A DNA stretch of 64,000 nucleotides from Chiridota heheva (lineage: Eukaryota; Echinodermata; Holothuroidea; Apodida; Chiridotidae): positions 870,001-934,000 of the forward strand of contig JAIGNY010000186.1 of assembly GCA_020152595.1 (NCBI GenBank), in the 5' to 3' direction. Both the position numbers and the translations under genes were made by a program. The notes under the pieces were generated by a model. It was given only the letters and a program-made list of their open reading frames with translations, was not told the origin of the DNA and searched no databases. Positions within the stretch are counted from its first letter, which is position 1, and each line of letters starts with the position of its first letter. Positions 14,575 through 26,200 of this stretch are shown piece by piece.

Positions 14575-15636
14575 TGTGTCATGTGTAGTTTTGGTTTGCT
14601 ACTGGTTCTTACAGGATTTCCTCTCTTTTCTCCTTAAAAATTTTAATTCATGCAAAATTTGTGATGTGCTCAAAATCTGAATGTAAATCTTTAGAAATCT
14701 TTCTTAAATCTTAAGTGATTGAAAATGATAAAAAAAGCTATTCCTACTAGAATTTTTATTGGGGGCGTGGCAAAGATGCAAAACCTTTTGGTCAAAATTT
14801 GCTGCAGTATGCTTCAAGAAATATGATAGATATTAAAAAAAAAAGGTTTTACAAAAGAAAATACCAAGGTCGTTTTGTAATACATCACAAAATTTGCCCT
14901 GAAGTATGCAGATTGATACTTGAGATTTAAAAAGGCTAAAAAAGTCAATGTTTAACCGATTTGTATTATATATTTTTGCTACTATGATGGATTTTCACAG
15001 ATTTAAAAGCAATTTAGCAACTACTGCATCTACACATCCATATCCCTTCAAACATGCACAGAACAAGATTGTACAAAGTAGTTTCCTCGCAGATTAATTG
15101 TCTTTTTCTCTGCTACCATAAAAAGAAAGATATGTGGTCAGAGGATTAACTAACCTTTAGAATTATATGATCACTGATAATATGCTCTTTTTTTTTTTAT
15201 TATTATGATGTGTGTGCAACATATCTGAGATTGAGAGGAAGATTTACTATTGCAGGGGTGTAGTAACACAGTCACAAACATGAGGTTATCAATGTATATA
15301 TCTTCATCAATCATCAGAAAGACATGCCATATCAGTAGTACAGCATAAAACACAAGGTTATGTCACCTACTTCAATTGATTGTGAAGCTCCTGCAATTTT
15401 GTTTTTTATGATTCTGAGTTATCTTGATGAAATGGAAATTCCAAAAATTTAATCGTACCTACGTGTTGTTATGGCTCATCTTGGCATGCATAATTAATTG
15501 CCGTTGTCATATCTATCTAGCCCATTTCTCTGCTATAAAAGTACGAATTATTTTTATATTTCGTAAAATTCACTGGGAGAGGAGGAATTTTGGCTTATTT
15601 GCATGTATCATGTGAGATTCCTCAAGAAAATATAGG

Positions 15637-15765
15637 CTTTAAAGGATTACTCACAGTAAAAGCTGGAAAACAAAAACAAAATGGTGGAGAAAGCATTCAA
15701 AAATCATAACATGGTGAGGAGATACCCATGGCAAGTTTTTTCTCTCTTTTGTAGAAATGGCTGAA
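15637..15765 (+). mobile_element. Probable fragment of the fold-back family (left arm)
   Basis: Contains TTTAAAGGATTACTCACAGT, AACAAAATGGTGGAGAAAGC and GTAGAAATGGCTGAAACC-AGACTAGTTATGACAT. These blocks occur in the same order in the left arms at 26082, 56231 and 61872. The right arm was not found, so this is a decayed or truncated copy. Confidence 0.45.
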
Positions 15766-17383
15766 ACCAGACTAGTTATGACATTTACATCCTTTCTTTT
15801 CTCAATAAGTCTTTCATTGCAAATTTTCATGAGATTTTGTTGCTGACATCTATTGGATTTGAACTAAGCAGAAACTAATAAACTAAATAAAATTTATTAC
15901 CAGAAGAATTGTTGAAAATTACTTTGAATAGGTAAATCAATTTTGAATACAAATGCATTAACAGTATAGGGCTTTATCTTGAAAGTAGAGAAATGGGTGT
16001 GCATTGAGAATTCCTAGGTGTGAACCAATTTTGTCAATGGCACAGGTGTCATAATGGCACAGGTGTCATGTGTTTACACAGGCCTAGTCTTAGGAAGCTC
16101 TGGGGGATTCATAAATTAGAACATGTAATTATCTACTCAAGATATACATGAAACTTTAGTAAAAAAACTCTTAATAACCTTTCTGCTCTTTGAGTTAAAA
16201 TTTGAGTAGAGTTTCACAAGTATAAAGAACTGCCATATCAGCCATGTAAAATAGACTGTTGGTTAGTAGAACATTATTAAATTATGGATTTTTTCTTCTA
16301 GTATTTATGTTATTACCTAAAAGCTCAAAATATCTAGCAGCTTAAAAGTCTACACAGGTGCCGTATTGAAATTTCTGCATGTAAACTTAACAAAACTTCA
16401 ACACAACAAAGTATATTGACACTAAACGCATTGTTGATAACACTAAATATGATTCTTTCACAGTATTGTCAATCGATACAATGAATTTGGTAATTTAAGA
16501 AAAAAGAATAGTAAAATTATACATTGATTGTGTGTAATATAGTTTCATATATCTGTTACAATCATCCTCCTAAATATTATTATATTTATTGCCATCTGTC
16601 AGCCAAAGTTTGTGGGCATAAAAGAAATACAAATGTTTCAAGTTGTGTTGAGAAGTCATATCTATAAGCCTAGCTCTCATTTTCTCACAAGTTTTAATTC
16701 AGGGTCAAAATGTGTCTTTTTTTTGTTTTTTTGTAATGAACCTTGTTGAAATTTGTTTTACGTTAAACCGATTTAAAGGACTTAATCTCAGGATTAACGA
16801 TTTTAGCCATCTATATCAGCGTTCACATGAAGTCTTACAACGAGTCCCTCATATACCGCGGAATATCCTATCCCTTTGGGCCTTTAAATTTTTCTTTTCA
16901 AACCAATTCCCATTTGTCCAACTGAAAATGTTTCTAAATTCCTGCATATGTTTGTTATTTAGCAGCCTAAAAATAAAATGATCTATTATCTTCCATCTTT
17001 GAAGAAAATAGCTTGGGGTTCTTCTGGAGTGGCATGATCGCCAAGTCAAAGAATATTGTAAATTGATATTCACATATAACAAAAACTCCCAACATTTATG
17101 TCTCCTACGGAAATTGAAATTCCATTATTTTATTTTTTTGAACATTAAAAACTTTAAAAGAGAGTATTTTTTCTGTATTTCTCATATAATTAGATATTCA
17201 CTCAAAATTTAAAATTCATAAACTTGATTAAATACTGTATGTTAGATTGCTTTCACTTAATTAGACGAATGGTAGGGAATGGATTCCATTTTAGGCATTG
17301 GATATAATTATGTTAAAAATGATTTTATCATTTGGAACACTACCAGAAGAAAGTACCATCTGAATTCTGATACAACCCCACAT

Positions 17384-19233
17384 TTTTGGTTCCAATGCTA
17401 CCAGCATCTGGGACCTATCTGGTCCGGTTGTCGTGCGTGTGTATGTACTGTATGTGTGTGTATGTATGTATGTGTATGTATGTATGTATGTATGTATGTA
17501 TGTATGTATGTATGTGTGTATGTATGTATGTATGTATGTATGTATGTATGTATGTATGTGTGTATGTATGTATGTATGTATGTATGTATGTATGTATGTA
17601 TGTATGTATGTATGTATGTATGTATGTATGTGTGTATGCATGTATGTGTGTGTGTATGTATGTATGCATGCATGTATGTATTTGTGTTATGCCTAGCTTG
17701 TAGATATGATATCACAAAAACAGTACATTGAATTCATGTCATATGTGGTACACAGATAGCCCATGGTCCGCAGATGTGCCCGATTGTTTTTGGTGATGAT
17801 GTTATGCATATAAAGTGGGCGCGGCTCAATGTAATTTGTTTGAAATGTTCATGTTTCAACAACTGTTTGTTCGGTTTGTTTCATATTTGGAATAATAATG
17901 TTGTTTGCTAGTGTCCACATACTCATGATGTAAAAGTTTTAAATCTCATTATTATGCATAGCGGGCGGGGCTGAATGTGATTTTGCCAAAAATAACTTGT
18001 AAAGACGAATTCGCCAAAACAACACATTATGTTTATGGTACATAGGTTAGGCGATAGTTCGCAGATGTGCCCTATTGTTTTTGGTGATGATGCCATGCAT
18101 ATTAATGAGTGGGAGGAGCTTGATGTAAAAATCTTCAAATGCTTATATTTTAACAACTACATGTCTGTTTTGATTTATATTTGGTATGTTTTTAGCAAGT
18201 GTATACATATTCATGGTATAAAATTGATGAATTTCATTAATAAATATACATAGTGGCGGCAACTACATGTATGTGTTGATTTATATTTGGTATGCGTTTA
18301 GGAAGTGCATACATATGGTGTAAAAATTGATGAATTTCATTAATAAATATACATAGTGGCAGTATGGTTTTGCTGAAAAGATCTTGTACACAAAGTAACA
18401 TCAGAACAGTACATTGGATACAGGCCATAATGTGGTACACAAATCGTCCGTTTTCACATAGTGGCGAATGTAGGGTCGACAGGAAAAATGTTTTTTGACA
18501 TAGTGACGAATGTCTTAAAACGCATATTACTATTATTCATATGTTTAATTTCCTCGTTTTCTTTAAATTATTTAAACTGTAAATAAGCAGTAAATGACAC
18601 AACCGTAAAAACCAAGTTAATCATATATATTTGCAATTTCACTGCAAAACAAAAAACTACTTTTACACATTTGCCACTATATCAAAACGTATGAATTAAA
18701 CCATTCTGTTCATATTGTTGTTGGTGGTGATGTCATGCATATTACTAAGTGGCTTTATATAAAATTTAAAAAAAATCTTGAAAAAGTGATCAATTTGTAG
18801 CAACAATATGTCTGTTTGCATCATACACGCATCTTATTTGTCAGTTATTGTGTACATATGTTGACAACAGGTTCTATCACTAATATGCATGCCTTAATGT
18901 GAAAAAGCTCCAAAAAACTTGTAAATACATCGCACACATATCATATGTTGTACACAGATGACTTATGATGCATACTAGTATGTGACTTATTGTGTTGGTA
19001 ATGATGTAGTAATCATTATGTAAAATTCTTCAAACAATTATAAATGTGCAACCATATACATGCTTTGCATGATGCATTATACTTGTAATGTCAAGTTGAC
19101 TTTATTGATATGCATGGCGGGCATGGCTTATGAATATATCTTATTTAGCATATTTCATAATATGCAAAGCCAGTAAGTATAAAACTTGAAAATCAACCAA
19201 CAATGAAAGGATGCATCGGAACCACTAAACATT
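17384..19233 (+). mobile_element. E-family element, copy 2 (long)
   Basis: Starts with TTTTTGGTTCCAATGC, runs into a GTAT microsatellite (17434-17683), then repeated blocks with GTACACAGATAGCCCATGG, GATGTGCCCTATTGTTTTTG and ATGCATATTAATGAGTGGG. GC boxes occur at about 17815 and 17962. A segment around 18225-18365 is locally duplicated. It ends with GGATGCATCGGAACCACTAA, an inverted counterpart of the start. No transposase is visible. Confidence 0.65.
17434..17683. repeat. (GTAT)n/(GT)n microsatellite
   Basis: About 250 bases of GTAT/ATGT with scattered TGTG interruptions, inside E copy 2. The Tyr-Val-Cys-Met and Thr-His-Ile reading frames over it are artefacts of the repeat. Confidence 0.97.
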
Positions 19234-19514
19234 TTAGATTTCTGGTCTCATAAACTCTGCAGATTAAGCTTAAAGATGATTTCACATTTGAGCTCCCCAT
19301 AGTTGGGTCTTTTTGTAAGAGGCAGCAGCTGTGAATCCTTTGGGTATGTTTTTTAATTGAGTCTCTTCAATTTGTATTTTTTTAAGAAGAACTACAGCTT
19401 CAGTACGTTTGGTTTCATGAAGAGGAAAGTTTTTGTACTTGGCTAGGTTATTAGAAACTGCTAAGAGTATCACCAAAAATTTGGTCCTCACAACCAAAGT
19501 TACTTTGATCACCA

Positions 19515-19985
19515 GAAAAGGAGACAGATGGTTCAGTTGGTAGAGGACACAACTGAGATGCCGTTGGTTCCAGGTTCGAGTCTCATGAGATTCAACTGGG
19601 TGATTTTTCCACAGCCTTTCAGACAGATACGCCTGCCATAGTGGGCAGAAGTAGGTCGTCTGTGTCACCTGCTCCTCATCCAGCCTTTAGGAAAAATGGA
19701 CATTGGTTGGATGGCGCCCCCCCGTCCAGCGGATGAGAATGTTAACTGACGGTTCTGACAGCAGGAAAGTCGCCCATGCCTGGTTTTCTGAACACGACGG
19801 TATTTGAGAAGAGAAGCATGAAAATGCAGTGTTCATTCACTTCCCATACCCTCCCAGTCAAGTTCACGGTGCTGATCTTGAGCTGTTGCCAGAGAATTTG
19901 ACAGGTCTAAATCGCTTTGAGTATGCATTCAGCATAGAAAAGCATTATATAAGAACTCGGTATTATTATTATTGTTGTTGTTATT
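19515..19985 (+). mobile_element. tRNA-derived SINE
   Basis: An A-box-like TGGTTCAGTTGGTAGAG at about 19528 and a B-box-like GGTTCGAGTCTC at about 19572 have tRNA-like spacing. A body of some 370 bases follows, containing CCCGTCCAGCGGATGAGAAT, and the 3' tail is AGCATTATATAAGAACTCGG plus (TAT)n/(TTG)n. This is the standard layout of a tRNA-headed SINE transcribed by RNA polymerase III. The minus-strand reading frame over it is not a gene. Confidence 0.75.
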
Positions 19986-20518
19986 AGTAAAGGTTACAAG
20001 GTCGTACTTTTGTAGCTGCTAAAGGAATATTTTTGTTGATCGTCTGCAGAAAGAAATTAAAAAGACTCCAGGTGATTCTGAGGAAAGATTTTGTTAATTG
20101 ACAAAAAGAAAGAGAATAAAGATAACTACAGTATAAGAATTGTATGAAAATTTTCTTGTTTCATTTACAAGTCATAAGTGATAAAATTTAGAAAATTGAT
20201 TTAAATAGTTTGTTCAGATATTTGTTATCATTGTCTACTGAGTAGATATTATATATAAGCCAAAGAATTGTTGTTGCTTTAGGAAGAAATACAGCTTGAT
20301 GTAATTACCCAAGCTATATTAAATCTGGAATGATAACTTGATATCGATTGTTAACTGACTAACAAAGGTATGCCTCTGCTGCCGGTATATGTGCAGAATA
20401 TTTCACCAACCTTAAATCCCCTAAGGAGCCATTTGTCTAAGTTATGGTGAGTTATGAAAAGAGCGTTGAAGCGTGTCCATGACAAATAGGGAAGCAATTG
20501 TTCCAGCCCATGAGTCTT

Positions 20519-20871
20519 TAGAGTGCTCTATTGAATTTGTAATGCACCATGGCTTTTCTGTGAAAAGGAGTATGTGGCACGATGAAAAAACATCTACAAT
20601 GGGTTTTTTGGGGTTTTTTTTTTTGTGAAACTGATTTATGTTTAATACTGTGGCAGCTTTGGAAATAAAACTAATAGTGTTGTATTGTTTGTCTGTCTTT
20701 ATAGTGCTCTATTGAATTTGTAATGCACCATAGATTTTCTGTGAAAAGGAGTATGTGGCACGATGAAAAAACATTTATAATAGGGTTTTTTTTTTTTTTG
20801 TGGAACTGATTTATAGTTAATACTGTGGCAGCATTGGAAATAAAACCAATAGTGTTGTATTGTCTGTCTGT
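20519..20871. repeat. 181-bp tandem duplication
   Basis: Two head-to-tail copies at 20523 and 20704 share AGTGCTCTATTGAATTTGTA, GGAGTATGTGGCACGATGAA and TAGTGTTGTATTGT. They differ mainly in the length of a poly-T run. Confidence 0.85.
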
Positions 20872-21629
20872 GAAAAGACCTTGCGCATTTTTAAGCTCAG
20901 TGTGGAAAGATTTATTGCAATTTGAGTGAAAATTCCAGATCATATGGAAGTTATTAGCGTGAATTTGGAGAAATATGTTGGATCATTTAGTTGACTATCT
21001 TTGGCAGGTAGTACAGTAGGTGTCGTACTTTTTATATGGAGAATAATGGTATAGGATATATAGTACATTTGATTTATTTGAGTCTTGTCTAGTAGTATTA
21101 TACTATGTGATATAAAGGGTATCCAGCAACATGTGTTTAGAAACTTAATGGTGTGTACTGTATTACAGAATGGAGAGTGGCGAGACTTTCGTGAAAATTT
21201 TCCTGTAATTTTGAGAATTCCTTAATATCTCTGATCAGGGAGAAAATAACAGCTCCCTGCTCTGACTATCTATCCGAAACGTTTATTCCCAATTGAAACG
21301 TTTATTCCCAATTTTTGAGATGGGTGTTACATACATACACTTGATGTTAATATGTTTTGCCAATTTTTTCATGTATCTGATGGGTTTTGATTTTTAACAA
21401 GATGGCAGTACATTTTAATAGAACACTCTGAGGGTTTAAAAGATTTCATGTAACTCTTACTGTAGTCTGTTACCAGGCATATGTACGACGACGAGTGAAC
21501 ACACAATTTACAATGACGGGGTCGTCGCCTGCGTATTCGGTTATGATAGTAACAATGTTATCACGAAACGCTTAATATGACCCGGACGAGAACACAGGTA
21601 CGACGTACGGACATACATAACATCGACAA

Positions 21630-21752
21630 CCAAGTCAATGTCCACGACCTTTGATAACCAGTTGTGGTGCACTGGCGTGTCTACCCACCCCAGGATTGAA
21701 CCCAGGGCCTCGTGGTCTGTAGACATGTATGATAACCGCTACACCACAGTTA
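21630..21752 (-). mobile_element. tRNA-like SINE head
   Basis: On the minus strand it reads CTGTGGTGTAGCGGTTATC (A-box-like), and some 40 bases later CCTGGGTTCAATCCTGGGG (B-box and T-arm-like). This resembles tRNA-Glu/Asp heads, but the T-stem pairs poorly and no convincing acceptor stem closes, so it is a decayed SINE or tRNA pseudogene, not a working tRNA. The downstream 21480-21630 stretch is unusually CpG-rich and may be its body. Confidence 0.6.
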
Positions 21753-21951
21753 GTAGACAAGGCATATGTACATATATTCTCAGAGCTTTAAACTGAAGGA
21801 ACTCCTGGTAAGAATAAGGTATGATTTGTCACCACATTTGTTTCCATAATTGTAGTCCATGATATGGGTTGCACATGTTTGGCCATGGGAATTTGCCTTC
21901 TGTTTTATCACATCTAATGAGTCGGCTGCATGCGTACATTAAAACCCTCAC

Positions 21952-22050
21952 AGCCCACTGGCACATAAATATACCAGCAATTGAAGCCCACTGGCACATT
22001 AATATACCAGCAATTGAAGCCCACTGGCACATAAATATACCAGCAATTGA
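21952..22050. repeat. 33-bp tandem repeat, three copies
   Basis: Three copies of a unit with AGCCCACTGGCACATAAATA then TACCAGCAATTGA, exact period 33, one substitution seen. Confidence 0.9.
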
Positions 22051-22309
22051 ACTTGAGGTTCATGTCCAAGATATATGCAAGATAAGAATGTCTGATTTCA
22101 CTTCTTGCTTCACAAATTCAGATGTAATGTTAAACTTGAATATATTGCTTAACAGGAACAGATTTTAACATACTTTGTTTGCTATTTTATTTTTTTTAGT
22201 CTTAGAACTTGCTTGACCACAGGAGTAATCATTAAACAAATTAATTTTCAGTACAATATATCTGTATTTTTTTCCACGTGTAATTGGAATGTCTTTTTTA
22301 CATGCCAAT

Positions 22310-22380
22310 GGGACAATATCCGATAAGGGACAATATCCGACAAGGAACAATATCCGACAAGGAACAATATCCGACAAGGG
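22310..22380. repeat. 18-bp tandem repeat, about four copies
   Basis: The unit GGGACAATATCCGACAAG repeats about four times with one or two changes per copy. Confidence 0.9.
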
Positions 22381-23197
22381 ACATGGACCTTAAAGAGAGT
22401 TTGGAGGAGAATGTAAAACATGACATCATCGTCTTAACATAGTTTATATAATTATTGTTATGCTTTTTGTACAGAAATGTTCTGCAATAAAATGAATTAC
22501 TGGACTACAATAAGGTGTAACTCAAAATAAACACTATTTATTATGTTCCTTTAATGAATTTCTTCAGACGAAATGAAGATATAACGTTCGTTTTAGGTCA
22601 TGTTGAATATTTTTACATTTTCTGTGATTTCTCATCACCTCACTGGCCCCATACATTAAAGATAATATTATTCTTGGCCTCCTGTCAGAAAGTGATTTTA
22701 AAACACCTGAAAAGTTGCAAATATCAGGCACAACCTGTATCCATACTGAATATTTTAATCATATTGTGTATTTAAATCATAGTTTGTTGTTTTCATTAAA
22801 AGGTTGATGCTGGATTATAGGTACCAAATAATATGAAGTTTGATTTGTTTTCTACTGCTCGATCAGCATTCCACATTTAAAGAAAAAAATCATTTTTGTC
22901 TTAAGTATACCTAGATAGTGTGACATTGTTTTGCAGTTGTTGAGGTATAAGTTGTGTGTTTGCTTGATGTAATTAAGTGCCTGTGATAGCCGAGAACTGA
23001 AGGGCGTGCATAATGATGATATTTTCATGGTGTTCGTTGCATTAAAATCTGTTGGGCAGTTTCAAACCAACTGCGAAAGTGACATCTGATACAATCTTTT
23101 AACATTTACATTTCCCAAAGGATATGTTTGACTTTTAGGCTCATGCCTCAGTGAAGAACTGCTCAGTATTTTTTCATCTGTTTTCTTTATTTCACAG

Positions 23198-23258
23198 AGA
23201 CGAGGGGGCATTTCTTATGACAAGACGGATAAAACAGCCATCTATGTACGGACACTTG
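23198..23258 (+). CDS. PDE7: PDE7 exon 1 of window: RRGGIS...VRTLG segment
   Basis: Exon of 61 bases after a clear acceptor (TTTATTTCACAG) and before donor CTTG|GTAAGA. It reads RRGGISYDKTDKTAIYVRTL plus the first base of a glycine codon (phase 1 end). Vertebrate PDE7A has RRGAISYD...ALYIRMLG at the same place. In PDE7A1 the RRGAI motif is known to act as a PKA pseudosubstrate; here the residue at the phospho-acceptor position is glycine, also not phosphorylatable. There is no in-frame ATG and the acceptor is strong, so this is an internal exon and at least one exon lies upstream. Confidence 0.85.
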
Positions 23259-26200
23259 GTAAGAAATGTACATTAACTTAGTTTAGGGTTTGGTTTATTT
23301 ACAGTGTAGTTTGCATGTGCTAGATGTTGTGCAGTGAAGATTAACTGTGAAGAGAGCCACAGGTGGATTTCAAGTACTGTAAATGAAGTAGTGTTTAGAT
23401 AAATTTGATGATATATTATGTAAGTTATATGATACATTAGTAAAGTTGGAATGCGTAAGTTATATGATATACTATTTAAGATGGAATGCGTAAGTTGTAT
23501 TGTATGATATATTATTAAAGTTGGAATGCGTAAGTTATATGATATATTATTAAAGTTGGAATGCGTAAGTTATATGATATATTATTAAAGTTGGAATGCA
23601 CAGCCTCAAAAGAAGTAAGCGCATACTTTCTGTTTCTTATTTGAAACACGTGTTAAAACTTGAATGTTTGAGAGCCTTTGGAATAAAGTTATTTAGAAAT
23701 TCAACAAGTGAATAAGAATTTGTCTGTGCAGTTCATGTTCATATTCATTCACCAAAAAGTTAAAAAAGGCCTTAGAATAGCCCTGGCCCCTGGTTCTTAT
23801 TGATTTTGGATGAAAAAAGTTAATAATGATTTGAAATGTTCGTGAACATATTTGGCTTAAGCATTGTTTGGAAGTTCATGACATATATGTTTTAGAGGAC
23901 TGAGAGAATACACAAGATATTATGTTATTTGTTGCTTTGGCGTCACCGTGTACCCTTATAGGACGCGAGACAACATTAGTTTGTTTGAAAATTATTTATT
24001 ATAAATTTCAAAAGTGGCAGAAATGAGTTAATAATTGGCCAAGATATCACAGTCTTTCAATTCTTCAAGCAGTTGGTATGCATTTACCACTTTTTTGACC
24101 ATATTTTTGAAAATTGGCCAGCAGCACTTTCTTTTCTTGGTGGTTCTGATAATTACAGCCAGTGAGTGTAACATTTGATAAAAAAGATTTCCTCATTGTC
24201 ATCTTAACCCTTACTCTACCATGTGGTAATATTATCGCCGTTTTGGGTGCCCCATCTTTAACACCGCCTTCCAAGCACGTTTTCAAGAAGAAAAAAAAAA
24301 AAAATTGGTAGAGTAAGAGTTAATCAATCCGCGGCAAGTGTGCCAACTCAAAAATATATGCAGCATGATCCCGGCGGGCAGCCTACCGAGTCACTGAAGT
24401 GAAACGAGTCCGACTGTGCGGCTCAGAAGACAGGACCATTCAATAATCAGTCTGTGCTTAACCCTTACTCTACCATGCGGCGATATTATCGCTGTTTTTG
24501 GTGCCCCATTTTGACGCCGCCTAAAAAGTGCATTTTCAAAAAAGGTCCTGGTATAGTAAGGGTTAAATTCATGTCTTTTGAATGTACAGCATAAAACTAA
24601 TGACAATCAGGCGCTATTTGTTCAAGGCAACGAGAACTTTCATACACAATGTAGTATAAGTTGCAAGTCATTTACTGTGCAACATGTGCAACCATGTAGG
24701 CACTACTAAATAAACATTTCAGCCTTCACAGTTTGCATGAATGGTAGCAGGAAACTACACTGTCTGTTTGGTACCACAAAGTTCAAGTTTTGGGAATTGT
24801 TATTGTGATGAAAATTTAAGGATCAAACACCTCTAGTGATGATGTAGATAAGTTCACAAGGGGTTCACCCGAACTACGATTTTAACCACTAATTCTGTCA
24901 AAATGTAGTGCTTTTTGTATGCCTACTAAAATTTGCATCATGTCTTTATGCTTGTTGCTATATGGACAAAATAGAAGCAACAGATTAAACATGTATTAAA
25001 AACTATGAGACAGTACAAATTTCCATCAAAATTAGTAAAACATTGATCGTATTGCAGCTTTTAGGATATTTTCATGTTAAGATGAAATTTGTATGTAAAC
25101 TGGTGACAAGTAGTGAGTGATTGTACTTGTCTTGTTGCCAGGCCATGACCAGAAATGGGAGCTGCATTTTACTCAATTCTAGTCTGGCAAGGGTTAATAG
25201 CAACCCTTGTCTGACCATGACCAGAAATAGGAGCCGCACTTCACTCAATTTTAGTCCAAGAATGGTTAATAGTTAACCCTGTCTGACCATGACCAGAAAT
25301 GGGAGCTGCTCTCACTCAATTTTAGTCTGACAAGGGTTAATAGTAACCCCTGTCTGACCATGACCGGAAATGGGACCTGCACTTCACTCAATTTCAGTCT
25401 GACAAGGGTTAATAGTAACCCTTGTCTGACCATGACCACCAGAAATGGGAGCCGCACTTCATTCAACTTTAGTCCAACAAGGGATAATAATAACCCTTGT
25501 CCGGCCACGACAGGAAAGGGGAGCTACATTTCACTAAACTACAGCCCGACAAGGTTAAAATTTAAAGACAATTAAACTCAGCATTGTTTTTCTAGGAGAA
25601 AAGAAAGTATTCTAGCTGTCCGTGGGTTCAAACGTCTCATCTCTATTTTTTTGCAGGGGATGTCCGAGTTCAAACCAAGAGCGTCCATCAAGAGAAGCCA
25701 GCCCCAAAATTAGAGCAGCCCGTTAAAATCGGAAATTTCCCACAGGTGCAAACACTTGTTAAAATCTGAGAACTCCACCAAGAGGTCTGAATTACCATGG
25801 TCAAAAGCATCACCACAGTCAGCAGCATCACCACAGTCAGCAGCATCACCTCAGTCATCAGCATCACTACACTCATCAGCATCACTTCAGTTATCAGCAT
25901 CACCACACTCATCAGCATCATTGCAGCCATCAACAACTAAAGATTCAGGGAAGAGACACAATTCAGCAGTTCAAACGCACAATCAAAGAGGCAAACAAAT
26001 ACCAGGTAATTTGAGGAAAACTTATGACTGTCTGTCTTAAATGATTGGCTCATTCTGCATTTAGTTTTTTCAAGGACAGTAAAAGGATTAGATCAGTGAT
26101 CAAGCATGTCCATCTTATATGAAAGGGGACTTTGAAAGAATCAAAATAGCGAACAAAGCATTAAAAAGAAATGTTCTATAAAGGAGATATTTAAGTTTTA

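Larger units (their letters stand above)
1..23197. other. Upstream non-coding stretch (first intron or 5' flank of PDE7)
   Basis: AT-rich sequence with only short chance reading frames. I saw no coding segment matching the expected PDE7 N-terminus. It holds the repeats listed separately and several poly-G or poly-A tracts. Whether the PDE7 promoter lies here is not decidable by eye. Apart from the listed repeats I see nothing supported. Confidence 0.6.
23259..25656 (+). other. PDE7 intron between window exons 1 and 2
   Basis: Phase 1 intron, GTAAGA...TTTTTTTGCAG. It carries a 35-bp tandem array, two short TTAA-flanked MITEs and a 72-bp hairpin array that ends about 100 bases before the acceptor. 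No other coding signal is seen. Confidence 0.8.

Noticed and set aside
14009..14680. Long reading frames of 100-180 residues on both strands over the 16-bp array
   Set aside because: They exist only because the unit has no stop codon in any frame; there are no splice or start signals or homology.
16849..17110. Minus-strand frame with RRHKCWEFLL and GDHATPEEPQ-like peptides in adjacent frames
   Set aside because: I considered a decayed transposon ORF, but no family motif could be named with confidence.
17279..17731. Tyr/Val/Cys/Met-rich and Thr/His-rich reading frames
   Set aside because: Pure products of the GTAT microsatellite.
19282..19668. 128-residue minus-strand frame
   Set aside because: Overlaps the end of E copy 2 surroundings and the SINE; no recognisable domain.
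21630..21752. Functional tRNA gene on the minus strand
   Set aside because: A- and B-box-like parts exist, but the T-stem is poor, and no anticodon stem or acceptor stem closes well.
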